DNA of 64,000 nucleotides from Schinkia azotoformans LMG 9581 (GTDB taxonomy: Bacteria; Bacillota; Bacilli; Bacillales; Bacillaceae_J). Positions 7,152 to 15,378 of the stretch are shown here, in pieces. The stretch's first letter is position 1, and each line of letters starts with the position of its first letter. The DNA is taken from contig NZ_AJLR01000040.1 of assembly GCF_000307855.1 (NCBI RefSeq), positions 108,576 through 172,575 on the forward strand, given 5' to 3'. A program made the position numbers and the translations under genes. Below the pieces are notes generated by a model that had not been told where the DNA came from, did not search any database, and worked only from the letters and a program-made list of their open reading frames with translations.

Positions 7152-9320
7152 GTGGATCTAGGTCGGAAACACGAATGGAAAGAAAAAGGTGTTGAGATCG
7201 GGTACGTATTGGGACTCTCACTAATACTAGCTGCTATTATTTATTTTTTTGCATCAAATTGGCCTGGCTTTGAGAAGTGGACAAAAATTGCCCTTAGTAT
7301 TGGCTTGCTTATTTTGTTTTATCTTGTGTCCTATTTAGTAAAATTTATTTTCCAACGACATCCTTCATTAAGCTCCTTATTTTTATTTTTTGGTTCGTTA
7401 TCATTTGGGGTATGTGTTGCCTTATTAGGACAAATTTACAACTCACATGCAGATAGTTATATGCTATTTGTCGTTTGGTCGATTCCAGTACTCTTATTAA
7501 GTGTTATTTCTAAATTTCAGCCATTTTATGTGGCATCATTCATTCTCATCCATTTAGCTGTCTATTTTTATGTGTTTCCATCTTCTGGTGTTCAATATGT
7601 TCCGAAAAACTATGCTCAATGGGTCTTTCTAGGCATAGCTATTTTAAACGGTATATTATTTTTTATAATTGAAAAAAATCTTATAAGATCTATTCCACTT
7701 CAATATTTAAGTTTGATTGTATTTCATGTTATTATGCTCGGGTTAACAGTAGAGAAGTTATTTGATCCGTTTAATGTTATTGTGAGTTTAATGTATATCG
7801 GTTCACTCGGATTTTTATATCGATACTTAACACAAAAAGAACAGAATAAAGGCTTTCTAGTCATACTCGGCTTGGCTTCGATTGCCTTTGTCATAATAAA
7901 ATTTATTGAGTTTGTTATTTATACCAACACTGAATGGATCTTTCTATTTACTTTTATCCTTCCTTTTATTATTGTTGGCCTTGTTATTTATGGTTTGCGG
8001 AAATGGAAAGTAAGCGGGAAAGGGGAGGAAAAGCATTCCTTTTTCAGAAAAATTGTAGTAGGAATTACGACTGCAGTCGCATCGATTATCGCTGGAAGTT
8101 CACTTTTTGGGATTTCATTTTTGTTAATCAATGATATTCCGTTTTCCTTCTTTGCCTTTTTTTCAATCGCCCTAATTTTATTGGCCAAAATTAAATCGAA
8201 TTGGGATTCAATCATTACGTACACATTATTATCCACGGCATTATTTATCGGGATACCGGCAACTTTTGAATCAAATTTGGGCATTGATTTGTTATTCATT
8301 GCCGGGCTGCTCTATATTTTCTGGACATTTAAAAATAGAACGATTCGATATATCGTCTACTTAAGTATGATGATTGTGATCACAGGCGCATTATTTGAAC
8401 CAAATGAGTTTACGAAGGAATTTGTAATAGGCTGCATTTTATTAATTAATGTTGTATTGTATTTGATTTCTAACAGCATATCTAAAACTGCGGTCGGGCA
8501 TATTTTAATGCATAATAGTATGTTTTATGGTTTATTATCATTTTTTATTTTAACATTCCTGTTTGAGGATCAAAAAACGATATATTATTTGACTAATATC
8601 CTGTATTTTGTGACGACAACTTTACTTGTATTATGGTCCCTTAGGAAGAGCTATTCGATTCGCTATCGTGTCTTTTTGGCTTTCTGGTTTGCCTTCATTG
8701 TTTACAAGTACTATGATCTTGTCTGGAGTTTAGTCCATAAATCTATAACATTCCTTATTACAGGACTGTTCGTATTACTAATAATCCAGAGGTTTGACAG
8801 AGTTCCTAAAGAGAAAATTTCAAGACATTTATTGTCGTTGAAGGCTGCCAGTATTATTGCAGTTATTTTCTTACAGTTGGCTATACTCGGTGTTCAAGTT
8901 GGGAAGAGTGAATCACTTCTTGCAAATGGTGATTTAATTAAGCTAGAGCTGGCACCTGTTGATCCAAGGTCACTATTGCAAGGTGATTATTTAGTATTAA
9001 GATATTACATTTCATCGTTACGAATTGAGGAAGACGGTTGGAATGAGGTGGTCCGAATTGGACTTATAGAAAACAAGGATGGGCTTTTTAGTTATAGCGG
9101 TCACTATGTCGTAGGTAAAGAAGTTCCTGCAGATATGATGAAAAAAGCCGATGTTTGGATTACTGGAAGATTGAAGGGATATGAAAATATCGAATATGGA
9201 ATTGAAAATTATTTTGTACCTGAGGGGACAGGGCTTGATCTTCAGGAGAAAGTCCGTTACGCCTATGTTAAGGTTGCGGAAAACGGTGATGCCATGCTAG
9301 TAGAACTTGCAGAGGAATAG
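7152..9320 (+). CDS. DUF2157/GDYXXLXY-domain multi-span membrane protein
   Basis: A protein of about 722 residues. A TATAAT at 7114-7119 would place the transcript start near 7126, so the in-frame ATG at 7128 would be leaderless. GTG at 7152, 11 bases after AAAGGGG, is preferred. The first 560 residues hold roughly 16-18 hydrophobic helices beginning with a DUF2157-like segment (EWKEKGVEIGYVLGLSLILA). The C-terminal 150 residues carry the GDYXXLXY motif (LLQGDYLVLRYYIS) in an extracytoplasmic or cytosolic soluble domain. Such fusions are common in Bacillaceae and Gram-negatives; function is unknown. It is monocistronic, followed by sspH. Confidence 0.8.
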   Translation: MDLGRKHEWKEKGVEIGYVLGLSLILAAIIYFFASNWPGFEKWTKIALSIGLLILFYLVSYLVKFIFQRHPSLSSLFLFFGSLSFGVCVALLGQIYNSHADSYMLFVVWSIPVLLLSVISKFQPFYVASFILIHLAVYFYVFPSSGVQYVPKNYAQWVFLGIAILNGILFFIIEKNLIRSIPLQYLSLIVFHVIMLGLTVEKLFDPFNVIVSLMYIGSLGFLYRYLTQKEQNKGFLVILGLASIAFVIIKFIEFVIYTNTEWIFLFTFILPFIIVGLVIYGLRKWKVSGKGEEKHSFFRKIVVGITTAVASIIAGSSLFGISFLLINDIPFSFFAFFSIALILLAKIKSNWDSIITYTLLSTALFIGIPATFESNLGIDLLFIAGLLYIFWTFKNRTIRYIVYLSMMIVITGALFEPNEFTKEFVIGCILLINVVLYLISNSISKTAVGHILMHNSMFYGLLSFFILTFLFEDQKTIYYLTNILYFVTTTLLVLWSLRKSYSIRYRVFLAFWFAFIVYKYYDLVWSLVHKSITFLITGLFVLLIIQRFDRVPKEKISRHLLSLKAASIIAVIFLQLAILGVQVGKSESLLANGDLIKLELAPVDPRSLLQGDYLVLRYYISSLRIEEDGWNEVVRIGLIENKDGLFSYSGHYVVGKEVPADMMKKADVWITGRLKGYENIEYGIENYFVPEGTGLDLQEKVRYAYVKVAENGDAMLVELAEE

Positions 9321-9381
9321 GTATAAATTTTCCATTCACTACAAACCATAATAGGGAAAAACGAAAAGGGAGTAATGAAAA

Positions 9382-9561
9382 TTGGATATTCATCGTGCAA
9401 AACAAATCATCTCGTCTCCAAATGAAATCACAGTAACATATCACGGAGTACCTGTTTGGTTACAACATACAAATGAAACGGATCAATCTGTAAGTGTATT
9501 TACAAAAGATAATCCAAATGATGTTAGGGTTGTACCAGCCGCAGAGCTTAATGAAAAATAA
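9382..9561 (+). CDS. sspH: H-type small acid-soluble spore protein
   Basis: A 59-residue protein starting with TTG at 9382, about nine bases after AAAGGGAG. The N-terminus MDIHRAKQIISSPNEITVTYHG, the GVPVWLQH centre and a short beta-rich tail match B. subtilis SspH and its paralogues, minor SASPs made in the forespore. The next upstream ATG (9375) is out of frame. It is followed by a strong terminator, so it is monocistronic. This gene is easily missed because of its size and TTG start. Confidence 0.85.
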   Translation: MDIHRAKQIISSPNEITVTYHGVPVWLQHTNETDQSVSVFTKDNPNDVRVVPAAELNEK

Positions 9562-9571
9562 TTCTAACAAT

Positions 9572-9605
9572 AAATGAAGGGAGCCCGGAAAGGCTCCCTT
9601 CATTT
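9572..9605. terminator. Bidirectional intrinsic terminator
   Basis: A perfect 14-bp stem (9572-9585 with 9592-9605) with a six-base loop lies between sspH and the convergent gene at 9608. Confidence 0.85.
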
Positions 9606-9607
9606 AT

Positions 9608-9913
9608 TTAAACTAACGTAAAATCTTCTTTTCTAATGGTATGAATAATTTCATTTATTTCATCCTTAGAAAGACTGCGTAACCGATTATTCTCACGACC
9701 TAAAAATACGAAAGTGCCAGGAATATTTAATCTGTAAGTTCTGTTATTACTTTTGTTTTCATAGTAATCTTTGTTGCACATCACAATTATCGAAGGATGA
9801 TTTAATGGCAGTGCCTTTACGTTATCACCAATAATCTCTTGTATTTCCCCATACTTGCCTTTTATAGACTTTATGCACGGTGGAAGATTGGGTTCGCATA
9901 TCAGTATATTCAT
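9608..9913 (-). CDS. DUF3846-like protein
   Basis: A 101-residue protein. The order I-x-G-ie..v.l, a central IIVMCNKDYYENKSNNRTYR stretch, then IPGTFVFLGRENN and a SLSKDEI helix matches my memory of DUF3846, a small family found in Firmicutes and often on mobile elements. No function is known. It has no membrane segment or signal. Start ATG has a weak GAGGAGA-like site. It stands alone with no mobile-element genes nearby. Confidence 0.6.
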   Translation of the reverse strand: MNILICEPNLPPCIKSIKGKYGEIQEIIGDNVKALPLNHPSIIVMCNKDYYENKSNNRTYRLNIPGTFVFLGRENNRLRSLSKDEINEIIHTIRKEDFTLV

Positions 9914-10035
9914 TACAAATCTCCTCGGTATAATCTCTTATACTATTGTAACATCAAAAATCCTGATGCAAATATATTAAAGTTTGGTAAAAATTTATGA
10001 TATTCTTAACTTATTAAGAAAAAAATTCAAATTTT

Positions 10036-10425
10036 TCATGGTTTAGCTTTTTTTGATTGTACATTCTTCTCAGCATGTTTTTTTAATCCAGTTACAATAC
10101 TTGCTGTTATTTCTTCACTACAGAGGAGCTTTATGCCATAGGAATAAACATTTAAAGACCATTCTTTTTTCTGCCATAGAATTATACCAGGAGTAATAAA
10201 TGCTTGTTCATCAATTGGAAAATGTACTTCTATTTCTACTTTTTTTAGAGTTGGAGAAACATTGAGTGAAGAAATCATTTTTAAGCCGTTTGGGCTAATA
10301 TCAATGATTTGTCCACTACCGAACTCAGTGTTAACCTCGGAATCGTCTATTTTAATGATTTTAAATGTGCAATCAATTGGTTTATTAAAGGTATAACGGA
10401 AGCTTTCCTGACGCCGAAATATCAT
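10036..10425 (-). CDS. PilZ-domain protein
   Basis: A 129-residue protein whose start is set by GAGGA five bases before the ATG at 10425. It contains FRRQESFRY near the N-terminus (the RxxxR c-di-GMP contact) and GQIIDISPNGLKM (the D-x-S-x-x-G second motif), so it is probably a cytosolic c-di-GMP receptor. This stand-alone PilZ protein could read the nucleotide made or degraded by the PAS-GGDEF-EAL protein at 38 kb, but no direct link is visible. The C-terminus is Lys-rich. Confidence 0.8.
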   Translation of the reverse strand: MIFRRQESFRYTFNKPIDCTFKIIKIDDSEVNTEFGSGQIIDISPNGLKMISSLNVSPTLKKVEIEVHFPIDEQAFITPGIILWQKKEWSLNVYSYGIKLLCSEEITASIVTGLKKHAEKNVQSKKAKP

Positions 10426-10523
10426 ATTATTCCTCATTTATTTACAAATTCTTCCCTTTTAAGTAGTATTATACAATAGAAACCCTATTCTTTTCCATAT
10501 AAACTATTTAAAAAATTAAAAGT

Positions 10524-10566
10524 ACCCAACACCGTCTTGGATTGCACGGTGCCAGGCACTTGGGAT
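10524..10566. other. Imperfect hairpin between pilZ and phaJ
   Basis: An outer CCCAA/TTGGG pair and an inner CACCGT/ACGGTG pair form a branched hairpin. The inner part contains GGTGCCAGGCAC, which I have seen as a frequent intergenic motif in Bacillus. It may end phaJ-phaP-phaQ transcription (T-rich on the left-hand strand). Confidence 0.4.
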
Positions 10567-10595
10567 TTTTAAAGAAACTCTTGGCTATTGAAATT

Positions 10596-11036
10596 TTACA
10601 TTTTCATAACTACGGCTGTTCCTTCTAAAACCATTTTTTCATATTGATTGTAAATATGTGTATTCATCTTGAGTATTTGCTTATCATCTCTTTTTTCGAT
10701 TACTTCGCCTACAACGGTTAAGGTATCACCAATTTTTACAGGCGCCTTGAACTTTACATCTTGAGATAAATACAGTGTATTTTTTCCTGGTAGCTTTGTG
10801 CCAATTAAAGTAGAAATAAAACCGGCTGTGAGCAGTCCATGGGCAATACGTTCTTTAAACATCGTAGTTTTTGCAAATTCGTCATCCACATGAATCGGAT
10901 TAACATCCCCTGTCACCTTTGCAAATTCCATCACATCATCGTTCGTAATCGTCTTCGTGTAAATAGCTTTCGTACCAACCTGAATTTGAGAATATGGGAC
11001 ATCACATACTTGGTTTGACTGTTCAATGAAGCTCAT
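10596..11036 (-). CDS. phaJ: (R)-specific enoyl-CoA hydratase (PhaJ, MaoC-like)
   Basis: A 146-residue hot-dog-fold hydratase. The start ATG at 11036 is six bases after GGGGAG; the ATG two codons earlier abuts the site. The catalytic motif TGDVNPIHVDDEFA supplies the Asp and His of (R)-hydratases, and FKERIAHGLLTAGFIS is the typical overhang helix. It turns enoyl-CoA from beta-oxidation into (R)-3-hydroxyacyl-CoA, the monomer used by PhaC. It is the last gene of the phaQ-phaP-phaJ direction. With no phaB next to phaC here, this may be the main local source of monomer. Confidence 0.88.
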   Translation of the reverse strand: MSFIEQSNQVCDVPYSQIQVGTKAIYTKTITNDDVMEFAKVTGDVNPIHVDDEFAKTTMFKERIAHGLLTAGFISTLIGTKLPGKNTLYLSQDVKFKAPVKIGDTLTVVGEVIEKRDDKQILKMNTHIYNQYEKMVLEGTAVVMKM

Positions 11037-11069
11037 CCACATCTCCCCAATCTGTTTAACTTAATAAAG

Positions 11070-11597
11070 TTACTTTAGTAACGAAAGGTTTTGGGTTTGG
11101 AATTTTTCAAATTCCTCTGTAATTTTTTCAAAAACATTTTTCATCTCAAGAGAAATTTCATTAATCATAGATTTCATTTCAGAGCGATTTTTCTCTTGTT
11201 GCTGAAAGAGTTCATCAATACTTTTCTCAATTTGGCTTAAGTTTTGAGACATCAATTGTTTGACAGCGTTTTGTGGTGTAAGTGAGATTTTTGATACACG
11301 TTCGATTACATCCTCAAGCTGCTTTTGGATATTTTGTAGTGATTCACTTGTGTTTTCGTCTTGATACTTTTCTACTGTGGACAATGCTTTCACCTGAAAC
11401 TTCTCAGTGATTGCTTTTAATTCCTTAGAATATGAATCTAATAATTTAAAATATAATTCCACCGCGTTTTTCTGTTGATTAAAGGTTTGCATAAACAAAT
11501 TTTCAAATTGTTTTTGATTGCTATATACTTGCGTCAACCCCTCGTCCCATCGGTCCCAAATAAGATTAATGAAATATTTTGAGTCAAGTGCTGTCAT
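11070..11597 (-). CDS. phaP: PHA granule-associated phasin
   Basis: A 175-residue, almost wholly helical, Gln/Lys/Glu-rich protein with heptad-like spacing, no Cys and no signal peptide. Its position between phaQ and phaJ is that of PhaP in B. megaterium and B. cereus. Phasins coat PHA granules and control their size. AAGGGG lies nine bases before the ATG. Identification rests more on context and composition than on a sharp motif, since phasins diverge quickly. Confidence 0.8.
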   Translation of the reverse strand: MTALDSKYFINLIWDRWDEGLTQVYSNQKQFENLFMQTFNQQKNAVELYFKLLDSYSKELKAITEKFQVKALSTVEKYQDENTSESLQNIQKQLEDVIERVSKISLTPQNAVKQLMSQNLSQIEKSIDELFQQQEKNRSEMKSMINEISLEMKNVFEKITEEFEKFQTQNLSLLK

Positions 11598-11636
11598 GAA
11601 TAATTACCCCTTTTTTATTATTTATTTTTATAGTTT

Positions 11637-12059
11637 CTAGTTTTCTTTTTCTTCGTCTTTCTTCTTACTATGCTGTGGAAAAGTAAACATATTGGTATAA
11701 ACTGAAAAAAATTGATCAAGTATCGATTGGTAATGCTCAAGCGAATACACACAAGTTTTTAAGTATTGTTCACCTGCCTCTGTTAATGAATAAATTCTTT
11801 TTGCCGGTCCAGCTTCTGATGTGTCCCATTCAGACTTAACGAGTGTATCCTTTTCCAATTGTCTAAGCATCCGATATAAATTTCCTTGGTCAATCGTAGA
11901 AAAACCAAAGTCCATTAATTGCTGCAAAATTTTGTAGCCATGGCAATTAATATCGCGAAGACTTAAGAGTATGAATGGAACAATAAAATTTTTAGGAGCC
12001 TGAAAGGTTTGTTCTGATTTACTAGAAGAGTCTTTAGAATGATTTGTCATATTATTCAC
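11637..12059 (-). CDS. phaQ: PadR-family regulator PhaQ
   Basis: A 140-residue PadR-type winged-helix protein. The DNA-binding part includes FIVPFILLSLRDINCHGYKILQQLMDFG and the wing sequence LYRMLRQLEKDTLVKSEWD, then SEAGPAKRIYSLTEAGEQYL. In B. megaterium PhaQ represses its own promoter and responds to PHA, linking phasin synthesis to polymer. Gene order phaQ-phaP-phaJ, divergent from phaR-phaC, supports this assignment. A PadR-type operator candidate (ATGT-N7-ACAT) lies 24 bp upstream of the start. Confidence 0.88.
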   Translation of the reverse strand: MNNMTNHSKDSSSKSEQTFQAPKNFIVPFILLSLRDINCHGYKILQQLMDFGFSTIDQGNLYRMLRQLEKDTLVKSEWDTSEAGPAKRIYSLTEAGEQYLKTCVYSLEHYQSILDQFFSVYTNMFTFPQHSKKKDEEKEN

Positions 12060-12082
12060 CTGCTTTAAAATGTTCTCCCTAC

Positions 12083-12097
12083 ATGTAATTTACACAT
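12083..12097. promoter_or_regulatory. Candidate PhaQ (PadR) operator
   Basis: ATGTAATTTACACAT has the ATGT/ACAT half-sites of PadR-family operators and contains the 11-base palindrome TGTAATTTACA. It lies in the phaQ-phaR intergenic region, just upstream of phaQ. The spacing is N7 rather than the usual N8, so it is a candidate only. Confidence 0.5.
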
Positions 12098-12235
12098 AGA
12101 TGGATCAATTAAGAACTAAAAAGTGTAAAAAATAAAATAAATTATTGTATTTTGAGTTTTTGGTTCTAATTCAGGTGCAGGGTCATAAGTTAAAAAGGGA
12201 TTTAAAATAGCGGGTTTTTAGAAAGGAGAACGTCT

Positions 12236-12649
12236 GTGAACCATTCAAATACGATTGATCCATTTGAGATTTGGAAGAAGGTTTATGATCAAACGGAATC
12301 TTATTGGAGTAAAGTGCTGGATGAAAATCTTGCAACAGAAGATTTTTCGATAGGCCTTGGAAAAGTTCTTGATATGAATCTTCAATATAAAAAGTTAGTG
12401 AATGATTCCACGAGCGCTTATCTTGAACAAATGAATATGCCTTCAAAAGACGACCTAGCAAAGTTAGCCTCATTAATCATAAATGTGGAAACGAAAGTAG
12501 ATCAAATAGAAGAGGTTGTAGAAGAGGCCATTGTTGTACAAGCAGACCAGGATAAACAAGCTAGTGAAATTAAGAATTTACAACATGAAGTAAAAAGGAT
12601 TCATAGAAAAATGGATCAAATTTTAGAGCTACTGCAAAAACAAGCTTAA
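12236..12649 (+). CDS. phaR: PHA synthase subunit PhaR (class IV), short form
   Basis: A 137-residue protein starting with GTG seven bases after AAAGGAG. The N-terminus (DPFEIWKKVYDQTESYWSKVLDEN) is typical of Bacillus PhaR, the partner PhaC needs for activity. The C-terminal half is a coiled coil (VETKVDQIEEVVEEA, then LQHEVKRIHRKMDQILELLQ). Bacillus PhaR proteins I know are nearer 190-200 residues, so this one appears shortened in its middle. It is followed 52 bases later by phaC with no phaB between them. Confidence 0.85.
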   Translation: MNHSNTIDPFEIWKKVYDQTESYWSKVLDENLATEDFSIGLGKVLDMNLQYKKLVNDSTSAYLEQMNMPSKDDLAKLASLIINVETKVDQIEEVVEEAIVVQADQDKQASEIKNLQHEVKRIHRKMDQILELLQKQA

Positions 12650-12701
12650 AACTAAATAGGAAAGAAATTAGGGTAAAAAAGAAGGGATGGCGAGGGGGCA
12701 C

Positions 12702-13793
12702 ATGGTAAATTCATTAGTAAAAGATTGGGAAAATGTATTTGAAGAAACAGTCCCAAAAGAAATTAAAGATTCGTATATACGAATTAAAAGGGCTTCTGAA
12801 ATAATGATAACAGAAGCAGAGCCTGAGGTAGGTTTAACACCAAAAGAAGTGATTTGGACAAAAAATAAAACAAAGCTTTATCGTTATGTTTCAAGTCAAC
12901 CAACTAAACATAAAACACCATTTTTAATGGTCTACGCGTTAATTAATAAACCTTATATTTTAGATATAACACCTGGCTTCAGTCTTGTGGAATATCTTTT
13001 GAATCGCGGCTTTGATGTTTATTTGCTTGATTGGGGTACACCGGGAGAAGAAGATAAGCAAATGAGGTTAGATGATTATATTCTAGATTATATTCCTAAA
13101 GCAGTTAAAAAAGTATTAAAAACATCAGGTGCTGATGAAATCTCGATGTTAGGTTACTGTATGGGTGGAACAATGACATCGGTTTTTGCTGCATTACATC
13201 CTGAGCTACCGATTAAAAATATTGTTTTTATGGCAAGTCCTTTTGACTTTGAAAATACAGGTCTTTATGCAAGATTATTAGACGAACGTTATTTTGATTT
13301 AGATAAAGTGGTAGAAACATACGGAAACGTGCCGCCTGAAATGATCGATTTTGGAAATAAAATGCTTAAACCAATTGCAAACTTTTACGGACCTTATGTA
13401 AGTTTAGTGGATCGTTCAGAAAATCAAAAGTTTGTTAACTCGTGGAAATTAATGCAAAAGTGGTTAACTGATGGAATTCCGTTTCCAGGTGAAGCTTATC
13501 GTCAATGGATTCGCGAATTTTATCAACAAAATAAGCTAATAAAAGGCGAATTAGTCGTACGTGGCCGAAAAGTGGATTTATCCAAGATTAAGGCGAATGT
13601 TTTGAATATTTCTGCTGAAAAAGATCTAATTGCAATGCCGCACCAAGTAGAAGCCTTGATGGATGCTGTTTCTAGTGAAGATAAACAATATGTATGCATA
13701 TCAACTGGTCATATTTCGATTACTTTTGGTCCAAAAGCTGTTAGAGAGACGTTTCCAACAATTGCCGACTGGTTAGAGGAGCGTTCTAATTAA
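12702..13793 (+). CDS. phaC: Class IV PHA synthase catalytic subunit
   Basis: A 363-residue alpha/beta-hydrolase-fold enzyme that polymerises (R)-3-hydroxyacyl-CoA on granules. The lipase-like box GYCMGG carries the catalytic Cys153; the catalytic Asp region (ISAEKDLIAMPHQ) and the His region (STGHISITFGPKA) follow. The sequence tracks B. megaterium PhaC along its whole length. The ATG at 12702 is preferred to the one at 12687 because GAGG lies six bases upstream and the N-terminus then aligns with known PhaC. It forms an operon with phaR. No terminator is visible before the rnpB promoter. Confidence 0.93.
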   Translation: MVNSLVKDWENVFEETVPKEIKDSYIRIKRASEIMITEAEPEVGLTPKEVIWTKNKTKLYRYVSSQPTKHKTPFLMVYALINKPYILDITPGFSLVEYLLNRGFDVYLLDWGTPGEEDKQMRLDDYILDYIPKAVKKVLKTSGADEISMLGYCMGGTMTSVFAALHPELPIKNIVFMASPFDFENTGLYARLLDERYFDLDKVVETYGNVPPEMIDFGNKMLKPIANFYGPYVSLVDRSENQKFVNSWKLMQKWLTDGIPFPGEAYRQWIREFYQQNKLIKGELVVRGRKVDLSKIKANVLNISAEKDLIAMPHQVEALMDAVSSEDKQYVCISTGHISITFGPKAVRETFPTIADWLEERSN

Positions 13794-13818
13794 GAAACAT
13801 TGACTTCCGTGAACTCAA

Positions 13819-13847
13819 TTGATAAAATAAACAAAGTAAGATATAAT
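13819..13847 (+). promoter_or_regulatory. Sigma-A promoter of rnpB
   Basis: TTGATA at 13819-13824, a 17-base spacer and TATAAT at 13842-13847. The predicted start near 13854 is a few bases before the P1 stem of RNase P RNA. Confidence 0.75.
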
Positions 13848-13857
13848 AAACAAGCAA

Positions 13858-14278
13858 TACTTCATACAAAACTGGCGAGAATCGCGCAGATCTTGTATCT
13901 GTGAGGAAAGTCCGTGCTCGCACAGGCTGCGATGCCTGTAGTGATCGTGCCTAGCGAAACCGTAAGCTAGGGCAGCTCTTTCCAAGAGTTGACGGCAGGG
14001 AAAATACCTAAGTCCATTTTGGATATGGTATGACTACCTTGAAAGTGCCACAGTGACGGAGCTTCAATGGAAACATTGGAGGTGGAACGAGGTAAACCCC
14101 ACGAGCGAGAAACCCAAATTTGGTAGGGGAAGTGTCTGGAGGGAATTGAACCGAACAGACACCATAGCCATTAAGGCTGTGAGATAGATGATTCTCCATT
14201 CAAGTGCGAGAATACTTTTCGTATTCATTTGCAGCACTAAATGAACAGAACACGGCTTACAAGGTTTTGTATGAAACC
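13858..14278 (+). ncRNA. rnpB: RNase P RNA (Bacillus/type B)
   Basis: The catalytic RNA of RNase P, which trims tRNA 5' leaders. Diagnostic conserved stretches are GAGGAAAGTCCGTGCTCGC (CR-I), the TGCCTAGCGAAACCGTAAGC hairpin, GAAAGTGCCACAGTGACGGA, GTAAACCCCACGAGCGAGAA and the AACAGAACACGGCTTACA segment near the 3' end. P1 forms between 13861-13873 and 14263-14275, which sets the ends. The layout follows the B. subtilis type. A 192-base antisense open frame inside is an artefact. Confidence 0.95.
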
Positions 14279-14310
14279 AATTGTGAAAATAAACTGAATG
14301 ATGTAAAATG

Positions 14311-14348
14311 ACGGACTTTGCAGCTAATTATGCAAGTCCGTTTTGTTT
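14311..14348 (+). terminator. rnpB terminator
   Basis: ACGGACTTTGCA at 14311-14322 pairs with TGCAAGTCCGT at 14331-14341, followed by TTTGTTTT. Confidence 0.8.
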
Positions 14349-14451
14349 TATAATGACAATAGTAATTCATAGTTATCATCAAGCGAAAAGTATGCTATAT
14401 TTGTTAAGTCTTTGTTATTTTCTAATTAGATAGTAAAAGGAGTTTAATAGT

Positions 14452-15282
14452 ATGGATTTTCTTACAATTTTAAAAGCAATTATCCTTGGTATGGTTGAAG
14501 GATTGACGGAATTTGCGCCTGTTTCTTCGACAGGACATATGATTATTGTTGATGATATGTGGCTGCAATCAGAACAATTTTTAACGAAATATGTGGCTAA
14601 TACATTTAAAGTAGTTATTCAGCTCGGTTCAATATTAGCTGTTGTCGTTGTCTTTAAAGACCGTTTTATTGAGATGCTGGGACTTGGAAAACGAGGGAGG
14701 CAAGCCCTTCATGAAAAAGGACATCTTAAACTAACACATGTGATTGTTGGCTTAATTCCTGCTGGAATTCTAGGAGTACTCCTCGAAGATATGATTGATG
14801 AACATTTATTTACAACTGGAACAGTTCTAATCGGTTTAGTTTTGGGTGCCATCTTAATGATTATTGCTGATAAATTCACTAAAAATAAACCAATGGTTCA
14901 AACGGTAGACCAAATTACTTATAAACAGGCATTTACAATCGGCTGCATTCAATGCCTTTCATTGTGGCCTGGATTTTCGAGATCAGGTGCAACGATTTCT
15001 GGAGGCGTTTTAGTCGGTTTAAGCCATCGTGCCGCGGCTGATTTTACTTTTATTATGGCTGTGCCAATTATGGCTGGTGCAAGCGGTATATCATTTCTTA
15101 AAAACTTAGAATATTTTTCATTCGATGCATTGCCATTTTTTATTCTGGGTTTCATTAGTGCTTTTGTATTTGCTTTAATTTCTATCCGCTTTTTCTTAAA
15201 GCTCATCAACAGGATAAAACTTGTGCCGTTTGCAATTTATCGTATAGTATTAGCTGCTGTGATTTATGTGGTTTATTTTTAA
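14452..15282 (+). CDS. uppP: Undecaprenyl-diphosphate phosphatase
   Basis: A 276-residue membrane enzyme that recycles the lipid carrier for cell-wall synthesis and gives bacitracin tolerance. The BacA/UppP motifs are clear: EGLTEFAPVSSTGH near the N-terminus (catalytic Glu and His) and GCIQCLSLWPGFSRSGATIS in the second repeat, each in a re-entrant region. About eight membrane helices are visible. The first motif reads FAPVSSTGH where many UppP proteins have FLPVSSTGH, a variant also seen in Bacillus. Start ATG follows AAAGGAG. It is monocistronic with a terminator after it. Confidence 0.95.
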   Translation: MDFLTILKAIILGMVEGLTEFAPVSSTGHMIIVDDMWLQSEQFLTKYVANTFKVVIQLGSILAVVVVFKDRFIEMLGLGKRGRQALHEKGHLKLTHVIVGLIPAGILGVLLEDMIDEHLFTTGTVLIGLVLGAILMIIADKFTKNKPMVQTVDQITYKQAFTIGCIQCLSLWPGFSRSGATISGGVLVGLSHRAAADFTFIMAVPIMAGASGISFLKNLEYFSFDALPFFILGFISAFVFALISIRFFLKLINRIKLVPFAIYRIVLAAVIYVVYF

Positions 15283-15290
15283 ATAGCAGG

Positions 15291-15326
15291 AAAGGGACTT
15301 ACCCCAAACACGGTAGGTCCTTTATT
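15291..15326 (+). terminator. Intrinsic terminator after uppP
   Basis: AAAGGGACTTACC (15291-15303) pairs with GGTAGGTCCTTT (15312-15323) with one bulge and runs into a T-rich tract. Confidence 0.65.
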
Positions 15327-15378
15327 ATTTTGAATATTTCAATGGATGCTTTTTAATCGGCTGTAAGGAGAGAATACG

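Noticed and set aside
14008..14199. Antisense open frame inside rnpB
   Set aside because: It overlaps the most conserved part of RNase P RNA and has no ribosome site or protein similarity.
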